Of a stretch of DNA of 58,602 bases, positions 8,969-17,437 are shown piece by piece. A model generated the notes under the pieces. It searched no databases, had not been told where the DNA came from, and saw nothing but the letters and a program-made list of their open reading frames with translations. The translations under genes were made by a program, and so were the position numbers. This DNA is from Flavobacteriales bacterium (GTDB taxonomy: Bacteria; Bacteroidota; Bacteroidia; Flavobacteriales_E; Vicingaceae), in NCBI GenBank assembly GCA_020435335.1, contig JAGQZT010000088.1:1-58602 (forward strand), written 5' to 3'. Each line of letters starts with the position of its first letter. The first letter of the stretch is position 1.

Positions 8969-9322
8969 TTAATAACCTGAGTTCATCATCTCACCCCATG
9001 GCATAGCACTAAACATAGCGCCATAGAAGCTGATGATAACAATGAAATAAATCAAGTATAAGCTGGATAAGCAAAGACCGATAATGGCACAGATCTTACC
9101 TGCTTTCATGTTTTTAAAAGAACTCTCTGTGTATGTTCCGGGAGAGCTGGCATATAATTTTCCGGCTTTGCTGGCCATAACAAGGGCAACAATACCTAAA
9201 GCTGCACCTACGATTCCGTAGCAAAAACAAAATACGATTGATAAAATTCCCAATACCAGTACACCGGTAGAATTCGGTAACGACTGCTGATTGATCGGGT
9301 TGGTTACTTCCTGATTTTCCAT
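8969..9322 (-). CDS. CCC-motif-type small membrane protein (copy 2)
   Basis: A 117-residue paralogue of the protein at 8626-8964: polar head (MENQEVTNPINQQSLPNST), membrane segment with a Cys pair (LGILSIVFCFCYGIVGAALG), loop with TESSFKNMKAGKICAIIGLC, then a second membrane segment. The gene pair probably arose by tandem duplication. The membrane segments diverge more than the polar loop, which is conserved almost residue for residue and may be the functional part. It is first of the two-gene unit; the 44-base region before it is A/T-rich without a clear -7 box. Confidence 0.75.
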   Translation of the reverse strand: MENQEVTNPINQQSLPNSTGVLVLGILSIVFCFCYGIVGAALGIVALVMASKAGKLYASSPGTYTESSFKNMKAGKICAIIGLCLSSLYLIYFIVIISFYGAMFSAMPWGEMMNSGY

Positions 9323-9366
9323 AATAATAGTTTTTTTTAGTGTCGTAAAATAACTAAAATTTAAGT

Positions 9367-9738
9367 TTAGTTAGACAAATTGGTTTGAAAATCATCTTCC
9401 AATTGGCGGTACTGTGCATCACCGAAGGCAAGAATAGGTAAAAAGACTATTGGTAACAGGACAATCCCTACGGTAAATCCTTCACTGTAACCGAAACGTT
9501 TTACCACCCGGTTCCAAATCCAGATTTGGAAAACAATTCCCGCATAAGGGATCAATACCAAGGCACCCCACCATTCCGGTTTTTGTGCCATTTTTGCCAG
9601 GATAAACATGTTGTAAATCGGGACAATTCCGGTCCATCCGGGATTACCGCCTTTCTCTACAATTTTCCATAAACAGATCATCATGAACGCGATGAGTCCG
9701 AACGCGATTAGCATGACAATAAAAAATACTCCAGCCAT
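9367..9738 (-). CDS. DUF5684-type membrane protein
   Basis: A 123-residue protein with three or four hydrophobic segments and the motif KGGNPGWTGIVPIYNMFILAK, characteristic of DUF5684 proteins, in which a Gly-Trp and a Pro-Tyr-Asn sit at the membrane boundary; PEWWGALVLIPYAGIVF follows. The function of the family is unknown; some members are annotated loosely as signal-peptidase-associated, but no Ser-Lys dyad is present here. It sits in a run of four small membrane-protein genes on the same strand. Confidence 0.7.
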   Translation of the reverse strand: MAGVFFIVMLIAFGLIAFMMICLWKIVEKGGNPGWTGIVPIYNMFILAKMAQKPEWWGALVLIPYAGIVFQIWIWNRVVKRFGYSEGFTVGIVLLPIVFLPILAFGDAQYRQLEDDFQTNLSN

Positions 9739-9763
9739 AAATCAAAAAATTTAAAAGTGAATA

Positions 9764-9793
9764 AAAAAAGCTCCGATTGCTCGGAGCTTTAAA
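9764..9793 (-). terminator. Intrinsic terminator (minus strand)
   Basis: AAAGCTCCGA pairs with TCGGAGCTTT around a 4-base loop; on the minus strand the stem is followed by a run of T. It lies just past the stop of the 9824-10273 gene and before the start of 9367-9738, so these two are separate transcripts. Confidence 0.85.
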
Positions 9794-9823
9794 TATAGAA
9801 CAAATTGCTCTTTCAGGCAATTA

Positions 9824-10273
9824 TTAGTTCATGTGTTTTACGTTCAGGTAGTAAAGAACGATAAATACGATTGGCATAACCAATGCTCCAATGCTGAAAG
9901 CATAGATAGAACCCATGATCATACCTACAACGTTTGCACCGGCGTACAACATGAAACCTTGTTTTTTAAGTTTCCACATTTTGATTACACCGATCAGGGA
10001 TACAATGATTGTAATTAAACCTACAATAATGTATGCCCAGGTCATACCAGCGCTTGGCCCCATAGAAGCAGCTTCTGATACTCCTTCAAGACCTTCCAGA
10101 CTTCCAACAGCAGCTGTAGCAACACCCATAGCAGTAATTAAACCAACGAACGCGATGATTCCAAAACCTGCAGAGATGAATGATAGAATACATAAAACTG
10201 TTAAAAATACTGGTCTTTTTCCACCAGCTGCTGGAGCAGCATTTTCAGTTGATTGAGTAGTTTCTTCTGACAT
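9824..10273 (-). CDS. Small multi-pass membrane protein of unknown function
   Basis: A 149-residue protein with an acidic, Ala-rich cytoplasmic head (MSEETTQSTENAAPAAGGKR) and about four membrane segments: FLTVLCILSFISAGFGIIAF, a second after an Ala/Ser-rich loop, SAGMTWAYIIVGLITIIVSL, and two near the C-terminus separated by KMWKLKKQGF. I do not recognise a specific family. Its 5' region (10281-10297) shares a 16-17-base A/T-rich word with the leader of the HU gene, which hints at strong expression. It has its own terminator at 9764-9793. Confidence 0.7.
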   Translation of the reverse strand: MSEETTQSTENAAPAAGGKRPVFLTVLCILSFISAGFGIIAFVGLITAMGVATAAVGSLEGLEGVSEAASMGPSAGMTWAYIIVGLITIIVSLIGVIKMWKLKKQGFMLYAGANVVGMIMGSIYAFSIGALVMPIVFIVLYYLNVKHMN

Positions 10274-10448
10274 AATTTAAATTTTAGTTAAACAATTCTT
10301 TTTATAATTTTTAGTTTGATTTTTGAGCAATATAGAAAGATTATCCTTACATCACAAGTTTTATCGATCAAATGTTATTAACAATCTACTGTTATTAGTT
10401 AATTATCGAAGATATCGTCATAATGATGAAAGTTCAATCAATTAATAG

Positions 10449-12161
10449 TTAGCTGGTTAGCCAACAGGCGAAATGTTGCTTGTCGTCTTTCTTAACAATT
10501 TCATAATCTTTGAATCCGGTTCGTTTGGCGCCCTTCGGGAATTTGATCTTGCAAATGGTGCCCAGTTCGCGTTTTACCGAAATGGCAATCTCATCTTCGA
10601 TGAAGTAATTGCACCAGTGTGTAAAATCCGTATTGATTCGAATGCCATTGATGGCGATGATCTCATCACTGATGCTCAGTCCCAGTTCTTCAGCGATCGA
10701 ATCAGGGTAAAGGTTATCCACGATGCATCGGCCATTGTCGGTTCTCACCTTAATTCCCAGGCCGGCTTCATGGTGATTTTTACTTGGCGTAACCTTCATT
10801 TCGCAGCCGATATAAGCCAGCGCATCTTCCAGGTAGGGCGTATAATCGGCCGTACCATGCAACAGGTTGTTGTAGATGCCGTCGTAACTGGCTCCGGCAA
10901 CTGTCGAAACAACCTGTTTGTAGTCTTCGTCTGAAACGCCTTTTCCTTGTTGGGCAAAATCCTCATACAGGGTACGCATCACATCTTTCAACGAGCGCTC
11001 ATTATTCGTGTGTTTCAGGATAAATACATCCGTAATAAAAGCAATCAGAGCACCTTCCGTATAGATGGAAACCTTCCTGCCGGGATTTCCTTTTACATAC
11101 CCGTCGAGCCAGGTATCGAACGACGATTGAGCAACAGAGTAATTATGAATCCCGAAATTATTGTAGTGCCTTTCCAGCAGTTGGTTAAACGTTTTAGCGT
11201 ACTGCGACCAGTTGAAAACCTCTGCTTGTAACAGGAATTTATCCCCATAATAGGTAGTCACCCCTTCGTCCAGGTAACCTAAATACGTATAATTTTCCTG
11301 GGTATAATCATAAGGATGCATTTCGATCGGCCGGATTTGCTTCACGTTCCAGGCATGATACAGTTCGTGCGAACTCACCCCCAGCAGTTCGTCGTACCAG
11401 CCTTCGGGTTTCATGATGTCGTACGAAGGCCCTAAAGCAATAACGGTAGAATTGCTGTGTTCCACACCATGGTAATTGCGGTAGGTCAGGATCTGAAACA
11501 GGAAGTGGTAATCCTTGGTCGGGAATCCGCCAAAAGCTTCGATCTGTTTCTCAATGAATTTGCTGTAGTCCTGTTCCAGTTTCTCAAAATCGGGTTTGCA
11601 TTCTCCCTGAAACCAGAAATGGAAATCCACTTCTTTTAATTTAAAGGAGTAATGTTTTAATGTCGGGCTGGCAATGAACGGACAATCGACCAGTTCATGA
11701 AAATCCCGGGCAACAAGTTCGTGTGGATGCACTTTGGTCATGCCGGTCCCCACTTCATAGTCGATCGGTAGTTTCAGAATCAGATCGCACGCTTCATTTT
11801 CCCTTCCGGGAACGTAGAGGAAGCAATTCACCCCATTAATATAAAGTTGTTTGTCGTCGAGGTAGGACGAACCCGCATTGATCTCGGCGGCAAAATAATT
11901 GTATTTGATGTGGATGGTTTGAGCACCGTTGGTTTCCACTTCCCACAAGTCTTTTTTGAGTTTGCGGGCGGCCAAAGGCATGCCCGAAGCATCGAAAGCA
12001 TTCCATTTTTGGACGTTCTTGGCAAAATTCCCCAATTCATAACGCCCCGGGCGCCAGGCCGGTAACTGTACCTGAAGCTTGTCGGAGGCTACATTTTCGA
12101 TGATGTATTCAATATCAATGTAATGTTTGTTGGGTTGCTGATAAGAAACAATGTATTTCAT
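10449..12161 (-). CDS. M61-family metallopeptidase with PDZ domain
   Basis: A 570-residue zinc peptidase of the M61 (glycyl aminopeptidase-like) family. The zinc motif is SSHELYHAWNVKQIRP (HEXXH), with a downstream Glu in LGYLDEGVTTYYGDKF as the likely third ligand. The N-terminal ~170 residues form the M61 beta domain (PAWRPGRYELGNFAKNVQ), and a PDZ domain lies near the C-terminus (ADSIAEELGLSISDEIIAING pattern). The open frame runs 31 codons farther upstream, but that part is not conserved-looking; ATG 12161 gives the family start MKYIVSYQQPNKHYIDIEY. No signal peptide is apparent, so it is probably cytoplasmic. Substrate unknown. Confidence 0.9.
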   Translation of the reverse strand: MKYIVSYQQPNKHYIDIEYIIENVASDKLQVQLPAWRPGRYELGNFAKNVQKWNAFDASGMPLAARKLKKDLWEVETNGAQTIHIKYNYFAAEINAGSSYLDDKQLYINGVNCFLYVPGRENEACDLILKLPIDYEVGTGMTKVHPHELVARDFHELVDCPFIASPTLKHYSFKLKEVDFHFWFQGECKPDFEKLEQDYSKFIEKQIEAFGGFPTKDYHFLFQILTYRNYHGVEHSNSTVIALGPSYDIMKPEGWYDELLGVSSHELYHAWNVKQIRPIEMHPYDYTQENYTYLGYLDEGVTTYYGDKFLLQAEVFNWSQYAKTFNQLLERHYNNFGIHNYSVAQSSFDTWLDGYVKGNPGRKVSIYTEGALIAFITDVFILKHTNNERSLKDVMRTLYEDFAQQGKGVSDEDYKQVVSTVAGASYDGIYNNLLHGTADYTPYLEDALAYIGCEMKVTPSKNHHEAGLGIKVRTDNGRCIVDNLYPDSIAEELGLSISDEIIAINGIRINTDFTHWCNYFIEDEIAISVKRELGTICKIKFPKGAKRTGFKDYEIVKKDDKQHFACWLTS

Positions 12162-12473
12162 GTGATACGTTGAATGTTGAAGGTTAAAAGTAAAAAGATA
12201 TTTCCTTTCATCGCATAGACTATGGTAAAACTTATAAACTTCCCGGACTAACAACTTGTTTACCGGTAAATTAATGTTTAGTTATTCAGTTTATTCGTTG
12301 TTCAGTTTTATAGTTGACTAAAGTTGCCAACTGAATAACTTAGAAACTTCCATACGGAATAACTGCATAACTGCATAACTCACATTCAGTTTAACTTTCT
12401 ACTTTACAAACTTTCCAACTTTAGACTTTTTAACTAAATTCGCATACTTAATTAAGATAAAAAACAAAAAGAT
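12162..12473. other. 312-base intergenic region upstream of two divergent genes
   Basis: A/T-rich spacer between the divergent M61 peptidase and lpdA genes. It holds many degenerate copies of words such as AACTGAATAACT and GCATAACTGCATAACT, a low-complexity pattern also seen at about 22780-22860. The lpdA promoter must lie here; an imperfect -7-like TAAATTCG lies near 12435. I see no other gene or RNA. Confidence 0.5.
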
Positions 12474-13862
12474 ATGAGTTACGATGTTATAGTAGTTGGA
12501 AGTGGTCCGGGTGGTTATGTTACTGCGATCAGAGCTTCCCAATTAGGTATGAAAACTGCGATTGTAGAAAAAGCTGAATTGGGTGGTATTTGTCTGAACT
12601 GGGGTTGTATTCCAACAAAAGCACTCTTAAAAAGTGCGAATGTATTTGAATACATTAACCACGCTGCCGATTACGGCATTAACATTAAAGATGCAAAAGC
12701 CGATTTTCCGGCCATCGTAAACAGAAGTAGAGAAGTAGCTGCAGGCATGAGTAACGGGATCCAGTTCCTGATGAAGAAGAACAAGATCGACGTAATTGCC
12801 GGCACGGCTAAAGTGAAACCGGGTAAAAAAGTAGACGTAACCGACGATAAAGGAAAAGTAACCGAATACGGTGCTAACCACATCATCATCGCTACCGGAG
12901 CTCGCTCCAGAGAATTGCCGAACCTGCCTCAGGACGGGAAGAAGATCATCGGCTACCGCGAGGCTCTGGTACTCCCCAAACTGCCTAAAAAAATGGTGGT
13001 TGTCGGATCCGGTGCTATCGGTGTTGAGTTTGCTTACTTCTACAACGCCATGGGTGTTGAAGTGACCATCGTGGAATACATGCCGAACATCGTTCCGGTT
13101 GAAGACGAAGAAGTATCTAAACAACTGGCTCGTTCCTTCAAGAAACAAGGGATCAATGTGATGACTGATAGTGCAGTGGAGAGTGTGGATACCGCCGGTG
13201 CAGGATGCAAAGTGAAAGTAAAAACCAAAAAAGGAGAAGAGATCATCGAATGTGATATCGTACTGTCTGCCGTAGGTATTAAACGTAATCTGGAGAACAT
13301 CGGTCTGGAAGAAGTAGGTATTGCTACGGATAAAGACATCATCATTACGAACGATTATTACCAAACCAACATCCCTGGGCATTATGCCATCGGTGATGTG
13401 GTTAAAGGGCCAGCCCTGGCTCACGTAGCTTCTGCAGAAGGCATCATCTGCGTAGAAAAAATTGCAGGCATGCATGTAGAACCGCTGGATTACGGCAACA
13501 TTCCAGGTTGTACGTACTGTGCGCCTGAAGTAGCTTCCGTAGGTATGACGGAGAAAGCGGCTAAAGATGCCGGATACGAGATCAAAGTAGGTAAATTCCC
13601 GTTCTCTGCTTCCGGAAAAGCGAAAGCCGCTGGCCACAGCGACGGGTTCATTAAACTGATCTTCGACGCAAAATACGGTGAGTTGTTGGGCGGACATATG
13701 ATCGGTGCCAACGTAACCGAAATGATCGCCGAGATCGTAGCTGTCCGTAAGCTGGAAACTACCGGACATGAGCTGATCAAGACCGTTCACCCGCATCCGA
13801 CCATGAGTGAAGCCATCATGGAAGCAGCAGCTGCTGCCTATGATGAGGTGATCCATATGTAA
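12474..13862 (+). CDS. lpdA: Dihydrolipoyl dehydrogenase (E3)
   Basis: A 462-residue FAD/NAD disulfide oxidoreductase that reoxidises lipoamide in the pyruvate and 2-oxoglutarate dehydrogenase complexes. It shows the N-terminal FAD motif VVGSGPGGYVTAIRASQLG, the redox disulfide GGICLNWGCIPTKALL, the NAD motif VVGSGAIGVEFAYFYNAMG, YAIGDVV, and the C-terminal HPHPTMSEA with the catalytic His-Glu pair of the dimer interface. Glutathione or mercuric reductases are excluded by this C-terminus. The gene is isolated from E1/E2 genes and has its own terminator, as for an E3 shared between complexes. Confidence 0.96.
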   Translation: MSYDVIVVGSGPGGYVTAIRASQLGMKTAIVEKAELGGICLNWGCIPTKALLKSANVFEYINHAADYGINIKDAKADFPAIVNRSREVAAGMSNGIQFLMKKNKIDVIAGTAKVKPGKKVDVTDDKGKVTEYGANHIIIATGARSRELPNLPQDGKKIIGYREALVLPKLPKKMVVVGSGAIGVEFAYFYNAMGVEVTIVEYMPNIVPVEDEEVSKQLARSFKKQGINVMTDSAVESVDTAGAGCKVKVKTKKGEEIIECDIVLSAVGIKRNLENIGLEEVGIATDKDIIITNDYYQTNIPGHYAIGDVVKGPALAHVASAEGIICVEKIAGMHVEPLDYGNIPGCTYCAPEVASVGMTEKAAKDAGYEIKVGKFPFSASGKAKAAGHSDGFIKLIFDAKYGELLGGHMIGANVTEMIAEIVAVRKLETTGHELIKTVHPHPTMSEAIMEAAAAAYDEVIHM

Positions 13863-13923
13863 TGTGTTTCATCCCGTTCCGGTATTTATCGGGAGGAGTT
13901 AAAGGATGATCGTGATATAAATT

Positions 13924-13956
13924 AAAATCCCGCTTTTTGGAGCGGGATTTTTTTTA
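13924..13956 (+). terminator. Terminator of lpdA
   Basis: AAAATCCCGCT pairs with AGCGGGATTTT across a 6-base T/G loop, followed by eight or more T. Confidence 0.9.
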
Positions 13957-14062
13957 TCCGAATAAAAGTCCCACCTTTGCACCCGAAACGCCAAATTGGT
14001 AACCTTTCTTAGCGATTAAGTCCCGCGGAACTGTTTATACCGATTCGGTATAAATTTTAACT

Positions 14063-15817
14063 ATGACATTTGAAGAATTAGGCTTAAGTAAAAGCATACT
14101 TAAAGCCGTTAAGGAGATTGGTTTTGAACAACCCTCCGAAATCCAGGAAAAGTCCATCCCTGTATTGCTGGACAATGAACGTGATTATGTAGGACTGGCT
14201 CAAACCGGTACCGGTAAAACAGCAGCCTTTGGTCTGCCGATGATCCAGCAGATCGATCCGGATTACCGGGCCATTCAGGCTTTAGTGCTCTGTCCGACCC
14301 GCGAACTCTGCCTGCAGATCGCCAACGAACTCGAAGCTTACTCCAAGTATACCGAAGGGGTCAATGTGGTAGCCGTTTATGGTGGCGCAAGCATTACCGA
14401 TCAGATCAGAAAAATTAAAAAAGGTGTAAACATCGTGGTGGGGACACCCGGGCGAACCATCGACCTGATCAACCGAAAAGCACTGAGCTTCGACAGCGTA
14501 TCCAAACTCGTATTGGATGAAGCCGACGAGATGCTCAACATGGGCTTCCAGGAAGACATCGATGAGATCCTGAAATCCACTCCACCTTTCAAACGTACCT
14601 GGTTATTCTCAGCTACCATGCCGAAAGAAGTGGAAAAGATCGCCAACAACTACATGGAAGATCCCTTTAAGATCACCGTGGGAACCAAAAACAGCAGTGC
14701 GAAGAACATCGATCACCGCTATTGCCTGGTGAATGGCCGTGATAAATATTATGCCCTGCGTCGTTTCATCGACGTATATCCGGGAATGTTCGGTATCGTC
14801 TTTACCAGAACCCGTAAGGAGGCCAAAGATGTGGCGGAAAAGCTGATGAACGATGGCTACAATGCCGATGCGTTGCATGGCGATTTGTCGCAGGCACAAC
14901 GGGATACCGTAATGGGGAAATTCAGAAAGCGGAACCTCCAGGTTTTGGTTGCAACGGATGTGGCGGCACGAGGAATCGACGTAGATGATGTAACGCATGT
15001 ATTTCATTACGAATTGCCGGATGAGATCGAAAGCTACACCCACCGGAGTGGTCGTACGGCCAGAGCCGGTAAATCCGGGATGTCCATTGCCCTGATCAGC
15101 CCGACCAAATCGAGCCGCATCAAGCTGGTGGAAAAGCAGATCGGGAAGAAGCTGGAACTGATCAAAGCACCGACCGGTGAAGATATTTGCGGTGTTCAGC
15201 TCATGAATCTGATTAAAAATGTACAAAACGTGGAGGTGAACGAACGGGGCATTGCACCTTATGTAGCCCAAATTCACGAACACCTCAAGGATTTCTCGAA
15301 AGAGGAACTGGTAGAACGGTTTGTATCGGTAGAATTCAACCGTTTCCTGAAAGCCTATCAAAAAGCAGGCGATATCAATGTTGATCCGGGTAAAGTGCGT
15401 AAAGGACGCGATCGTGATGAAAAACCATCGAGAGGCGGGCGAAGAGATTCCGATGCCAATTCGAACCGGGTGTTCATCAACGTGGGGAAAATGGATGGAT
15501 TCGAAAACAAAGGACAATTACTTGGGTTTATCTGCAATCACTCCGATATCGAAGGAACTTCTGTCGGGAAGATCGACCTGTTCGACAGCTTCTCTTTTTT
15601 AGGAATAGAAGAGGAGTCCGGTCAGCAGTTAATCGAAAAGATGAATGGTAAACGCATTGAGAACCGCGACATCCGCGTGGAATTTTCCGACGATAAACCG
15701 AAAGGTGGGAAAAAAGGAAAACGAAAAACTGAAAGCAGAGGTGAAAGAAGAGGCGGTAAAAGGGGAGATGACCGGGGAGGAAACCGAAACTTCAAGGAAA
15801 GACGGAAGAGAAGGTAA
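14063..15817 (+). CDS. DEAD-box RNA helicase with DbpA-like RNA-binding domain
   Basis: A 584-residue ATP-dependent RNA helicase. The Q motif is in residues 2-27, Walker A AQTGTGKT 46-53, DEAD 152-155, SAT 183-185, and HRSGRTARAG 327-336. A DbpA-type RNA-recognition fold spans about 468-542 (NRVFINVGKMDGFENKGQLL ... GKRIENRDIRVEF), and a Lys/Arg/Gly-rich tail (546-584) should bind RNA non-specifically. Likely roles are ribosome assembly, mRNA turnover or cold adaptation, as for DeaD/CsdA and DbpA. Its stop is directly adjacent, with no spacer, to the stop of the convergent TrmH gene. The start follows the family (MTFEELGLSKSILKA). Confidence 0.93.
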   Translation: MTFEELGLSKSILKAVKEIGFEQPSEIQEKSIPVLLDNERDYVGLAQTGTGKTAAFGLPMIQQIDPDYRAIQALVLCPTRELCLQIANELEAYSKYTEGVNVVAVYGGASITDQIRKIKKGVNIVVGTPGRTIDLINRKALSFDSVSKLVLDEADEMLNMGFQEDIDEILKSTPPFKRTWLFSATMPKEVEKIANNYMEDPFKITVGTKNSSAKNIDHRYCLVNGRDKYYALRRFIDVYPGMFGIVFTRTRKEAKDVAEKLMNDGYNADALHGDLSQAQRDTVMGKFRKRNLQVLVATDVAARGIDVDDVTHVFHYELPDEIESYTHRSGRTARAGKSGMSIALISPTKSSRIKLVEKQIGKKLELIKAPTGEDICGVQLMNLIKNVQNVEVNERGIAPYVAQIHEHLKDFSKEELVERFVSVEFNRFLKAYQKAGDINVDPGKVRKGRDRDEKPSRGGRRDSDANSNRVFINVGKMDGFENKGQLLGFICNHSDIEGTSVGKIDLFDSFSFLGIEEESGQQLIEKMNGKRIENRDIRVEFSDDKPKGGKKGKRKTESRGERRGGKRGDDRGGNRNFKERRKRR

Positions 15818-16486
15818 TTAACTGGCCATAAATTCTTTTTCGATCAGATCGGCCGATTTGACAACCTTCCGGCACCATTTGAGCAGGATCTCGGTACGCT
15901 CTTGCGGACTAAGCTGCCAATTGATGTCGGATTCCTTCAGGCGCTTACTGATTTCGTATAAACTAATCGCTGCAGAAACGGAGATGTTCAAACTTTCCGT
16001 GAATCCGTACATCGGTATTTTTACGAAGCCGTCGGCATGTTCCATGGCCACTTCGGATAACCCGTATTGTTCGGTTCCGAACATCAGAGCTACTTTGTCA
16101 TTCAACGGCAACGAGCTTACCAGGCAATCGTCGGTATGCGGTGTAGTGGCATACACTTTAAATCCTTGGTTTTTGAGGGTGTTGATGCAATCAACGGTAT
16201 TGTTTTCGAGCTTGTTGTATTTATGCAGATCGATCCATTTCGATGCACCCATAACCACTTTTGGGTTTACGTTGTAGGCATAGTTGTTTTCGATGATGTG
16301 TACATCCTGAATTCCGAAAACATCGCATGAGCGGAGCACGGCACTTGCATTGTGCGGTTGGAAGATGTCTTCCAGTACAACAGTAACATGCCTGGTCCGT
16401 TCGGCAATGATGCGTTCAAACAAACCTCTTTTGTTCTCGGTAACAAAAGGAAGTAAATGGTCGAGGAGTTGTTCCTGTTTGGTCAT
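15818..16486 (-). CDS. trmH: TrmH-family (SpoU) tRNA/rRNA 2'-O-methyltransferase
   Basis: A 222-residue SPOUT methyltransferase. The knot motifs are visible: NASAVLRSCDVFGIQDVHII (motif 1, catalytic Arg), LMFGTEQYGLSE (motif 2) and IPMYGFTESLNISVSAAI (motif 3, the trefoil knot that binds SAM). The short length and KYNK/TLKNQGFKVYAT spacing fit TrmH, which methylates G18 of tRNA, better than rRNA RlmB proteins. ATG 16486 is chosen over the upstream in-frame start at 16513 because the HU terminator (16497-16526) covers that upstream part. It lies downstream of the HU gene on the same strand; read-through could contribute to expression. Confidence 0.85.
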   Translation of the reverse strand: MTKQEQLLDHLLPFVTENKRGLFERIIAERTRHVTVVLEDIFQPHNASAVLRSCDVFGIQDVHIIENNYAYNVNPKVVMGASKWIDLHKYNKLENNTVDCINTLKNQGFKVYATTPHTDDCLVSSLPLNDKVALMFGTEQYGLSEVAMEHADGFVKIPMYGFTESLNISVSAAISLYEISKRLKESDINWQLSPQERTEILLKWCRKVVKSADLIEKEFMAS

Positions 16487-16496
16487 GCTGTAAAAC

Positions 16497-16526
16497 AAAA
16501 AGGCTTCCCGCAAGGAAAGCCTTTTT
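16497..16526 (-). terminator. Terminator of the HU gene
   Basis: The stem AAAAAGGCTT(CC) / GGAAAGCCTTTTT with a 5-6-base loop gives a U-tract on the minus strand, just past the HU stop at 16546. Confidence 0.88.
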
Positions 16527-16545
16527 GGTAATTCTTAGGTCAGAA

Positions 16546-16818
16546 TTAGTTAACTGCTTTAGATAAAGCAGCTCCTGCTTTAAATTTAGCAACTTTTTTA
16601 GCGCCGATTTTGATAGTAGCACCAGTTTGTGGGTTTCTACCAGTTCTAGCAGCTCTTTTAGAAACTGACCAAGTACCGAATCCGATCAAAGAAACTTTAC
16701 CACCTTTTTTCAAAGTAGAAGCTACGTTTCCAGTTAAAGATTCTAAAGCTCTTTTTGCATCAGCTTTTGACAAGTTTGCATCTTTAGCAATTGCATCGAT
16801 TAAATCTTGTTTGTTCAT
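16546..16818 (-). CDS. HU-family DNA-binding protein
   Basis: A 90-residue nucleoid protein. The N-terminal helices are MNKQDLIDAIAKDANLSKAD, followed by VSLIGFGTWSVSKRAARTGR and the DNA-intercalating arm NPQTG, and finally KFKAGAALSKAVN. Length and motif match HU exactly. It bends and compacts DNA as a dimer. The start is MNKQDL at 16818 rather than the 8-codon longer frame, because a conserved A/T-rich leader precedes it. The promoter is at 16868-16897 and the terminator at 16497-16526, so it is mostly monocistronic and probably highly expressed. Confidence 0.96.
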   Translation of the reverse strand: MNKQDLIDAIAKDANLSKADAKRALESLTGNVASTLKKGGKVSLIGFGTWSVSKRAARTGRNPQTGATIKIGAKKVAKFKAGAALSKAVN

Positions 16819-16867
16819 TTTGATTGATTTTAAGTTAAACAATTAAATTTCTTCTATTAACTGCTAA

Positions 16868-16897
16868 CAAATATAGACCAAATCACTATTTACGCAA
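16868..16897 (-). promoter_or_regulatory. Promoter of the HU gene
   Basis: On the minus strand, TTG (16897-16895), 19 bases, then TATATTTG (16875-16868), a full match to the Bacteroidota -33/-7 pair. Transcription starts near 16862, giving a ~44-base A/T-rich leader. Confidence 0.75.
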
Positions 16898-17003
16898 CTT
16901 TTAGCCTTAAAAAACGCCGATTTTGTTGATAAATAAGGGTTTTTGTTAATAACTACGGCTGAAACCCTTGATGAATAAGGCTTTCAGGAGAATCGGGGGC
17001 AAA

Positions 17004-17435
17004 TCAATACCCTTTGTCTTTCGTGAAAACGCGCTTGTCATTTTCATCGAAAATACGGTCGCTCCCATCAAATTCCGGAGCTTGAACGGAAATTACTTTC
17101 ATGGCATTTTCGGAGAGAACATCCAAAGCGTGGAATGTGTTTTGAGGTATTCTGAAATAATCACCGGGGCCGATCTTGAACGTAGATTCTCCTACGGTCA
17201 TGTTACCTTCTCCGTCAAGAACGTAAATTAACTCGGAATGTGCGGCATGTTTGTGTGATTTGACACCTTTCTTAACCCAGATCATAAAGGTGGTGGAATT
17301 TCCATCCGTATCCAGTTTTTTTACATGGATGTTGTCGTATTCGGTTTCAGGTTGCAGTTCGCTCAGGTTTACCGCCTGCTGTCCGAAGAGCCCGGTACAT
17401 ATGAATAGGATCAGGGTAAGGAATAATACACGCAT
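17004..17435 (-). CDS. Secreted cupin-domain protein
   Basis: A 143-residue protein with a signal peptide (MRVLFLTLILFICTGLFGQ) and one conserved beta-barrel cupin. Cupin motif 1 is HKHAAHSELIYVLDGEGNMTVG, with the H-H-E ligand set, and motif 2 is PGDYFRIPQNTFHAL, with the last His. Metal binding is likely; the reaction is unknown. The start is 2 bases after the FtcD stop, so the two are translationally linked, although the periplasmic location makes a direct role in histidine catabolism unlikely. About 160 bases of A/T-rich sequence with the HU promoter follow. Confidence 0.82.
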   Translation of the reverse strand: MRVLFLTLILFICTGLFGQQAVNLSELQPETEYDNIHVKKLDTDGNSTTFMIWVKKGVKSHKHAAHSELIYVLDGEGNMTVGESTFKIGPGDYFRIPQNTFHALDVLSENAMKVISVQAPEFDGSDRIFDENDKRVFTKDKGY

Positions 17436-17437
17436 GA

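Noticed and set aside
12627..13856. A 409-codon open frame antisense to lpdA
   Set aside because: It mirrors a very well conserved gene; the protein is rich in His/Phe/Arg with no motif, as expected for an antisense shadow.
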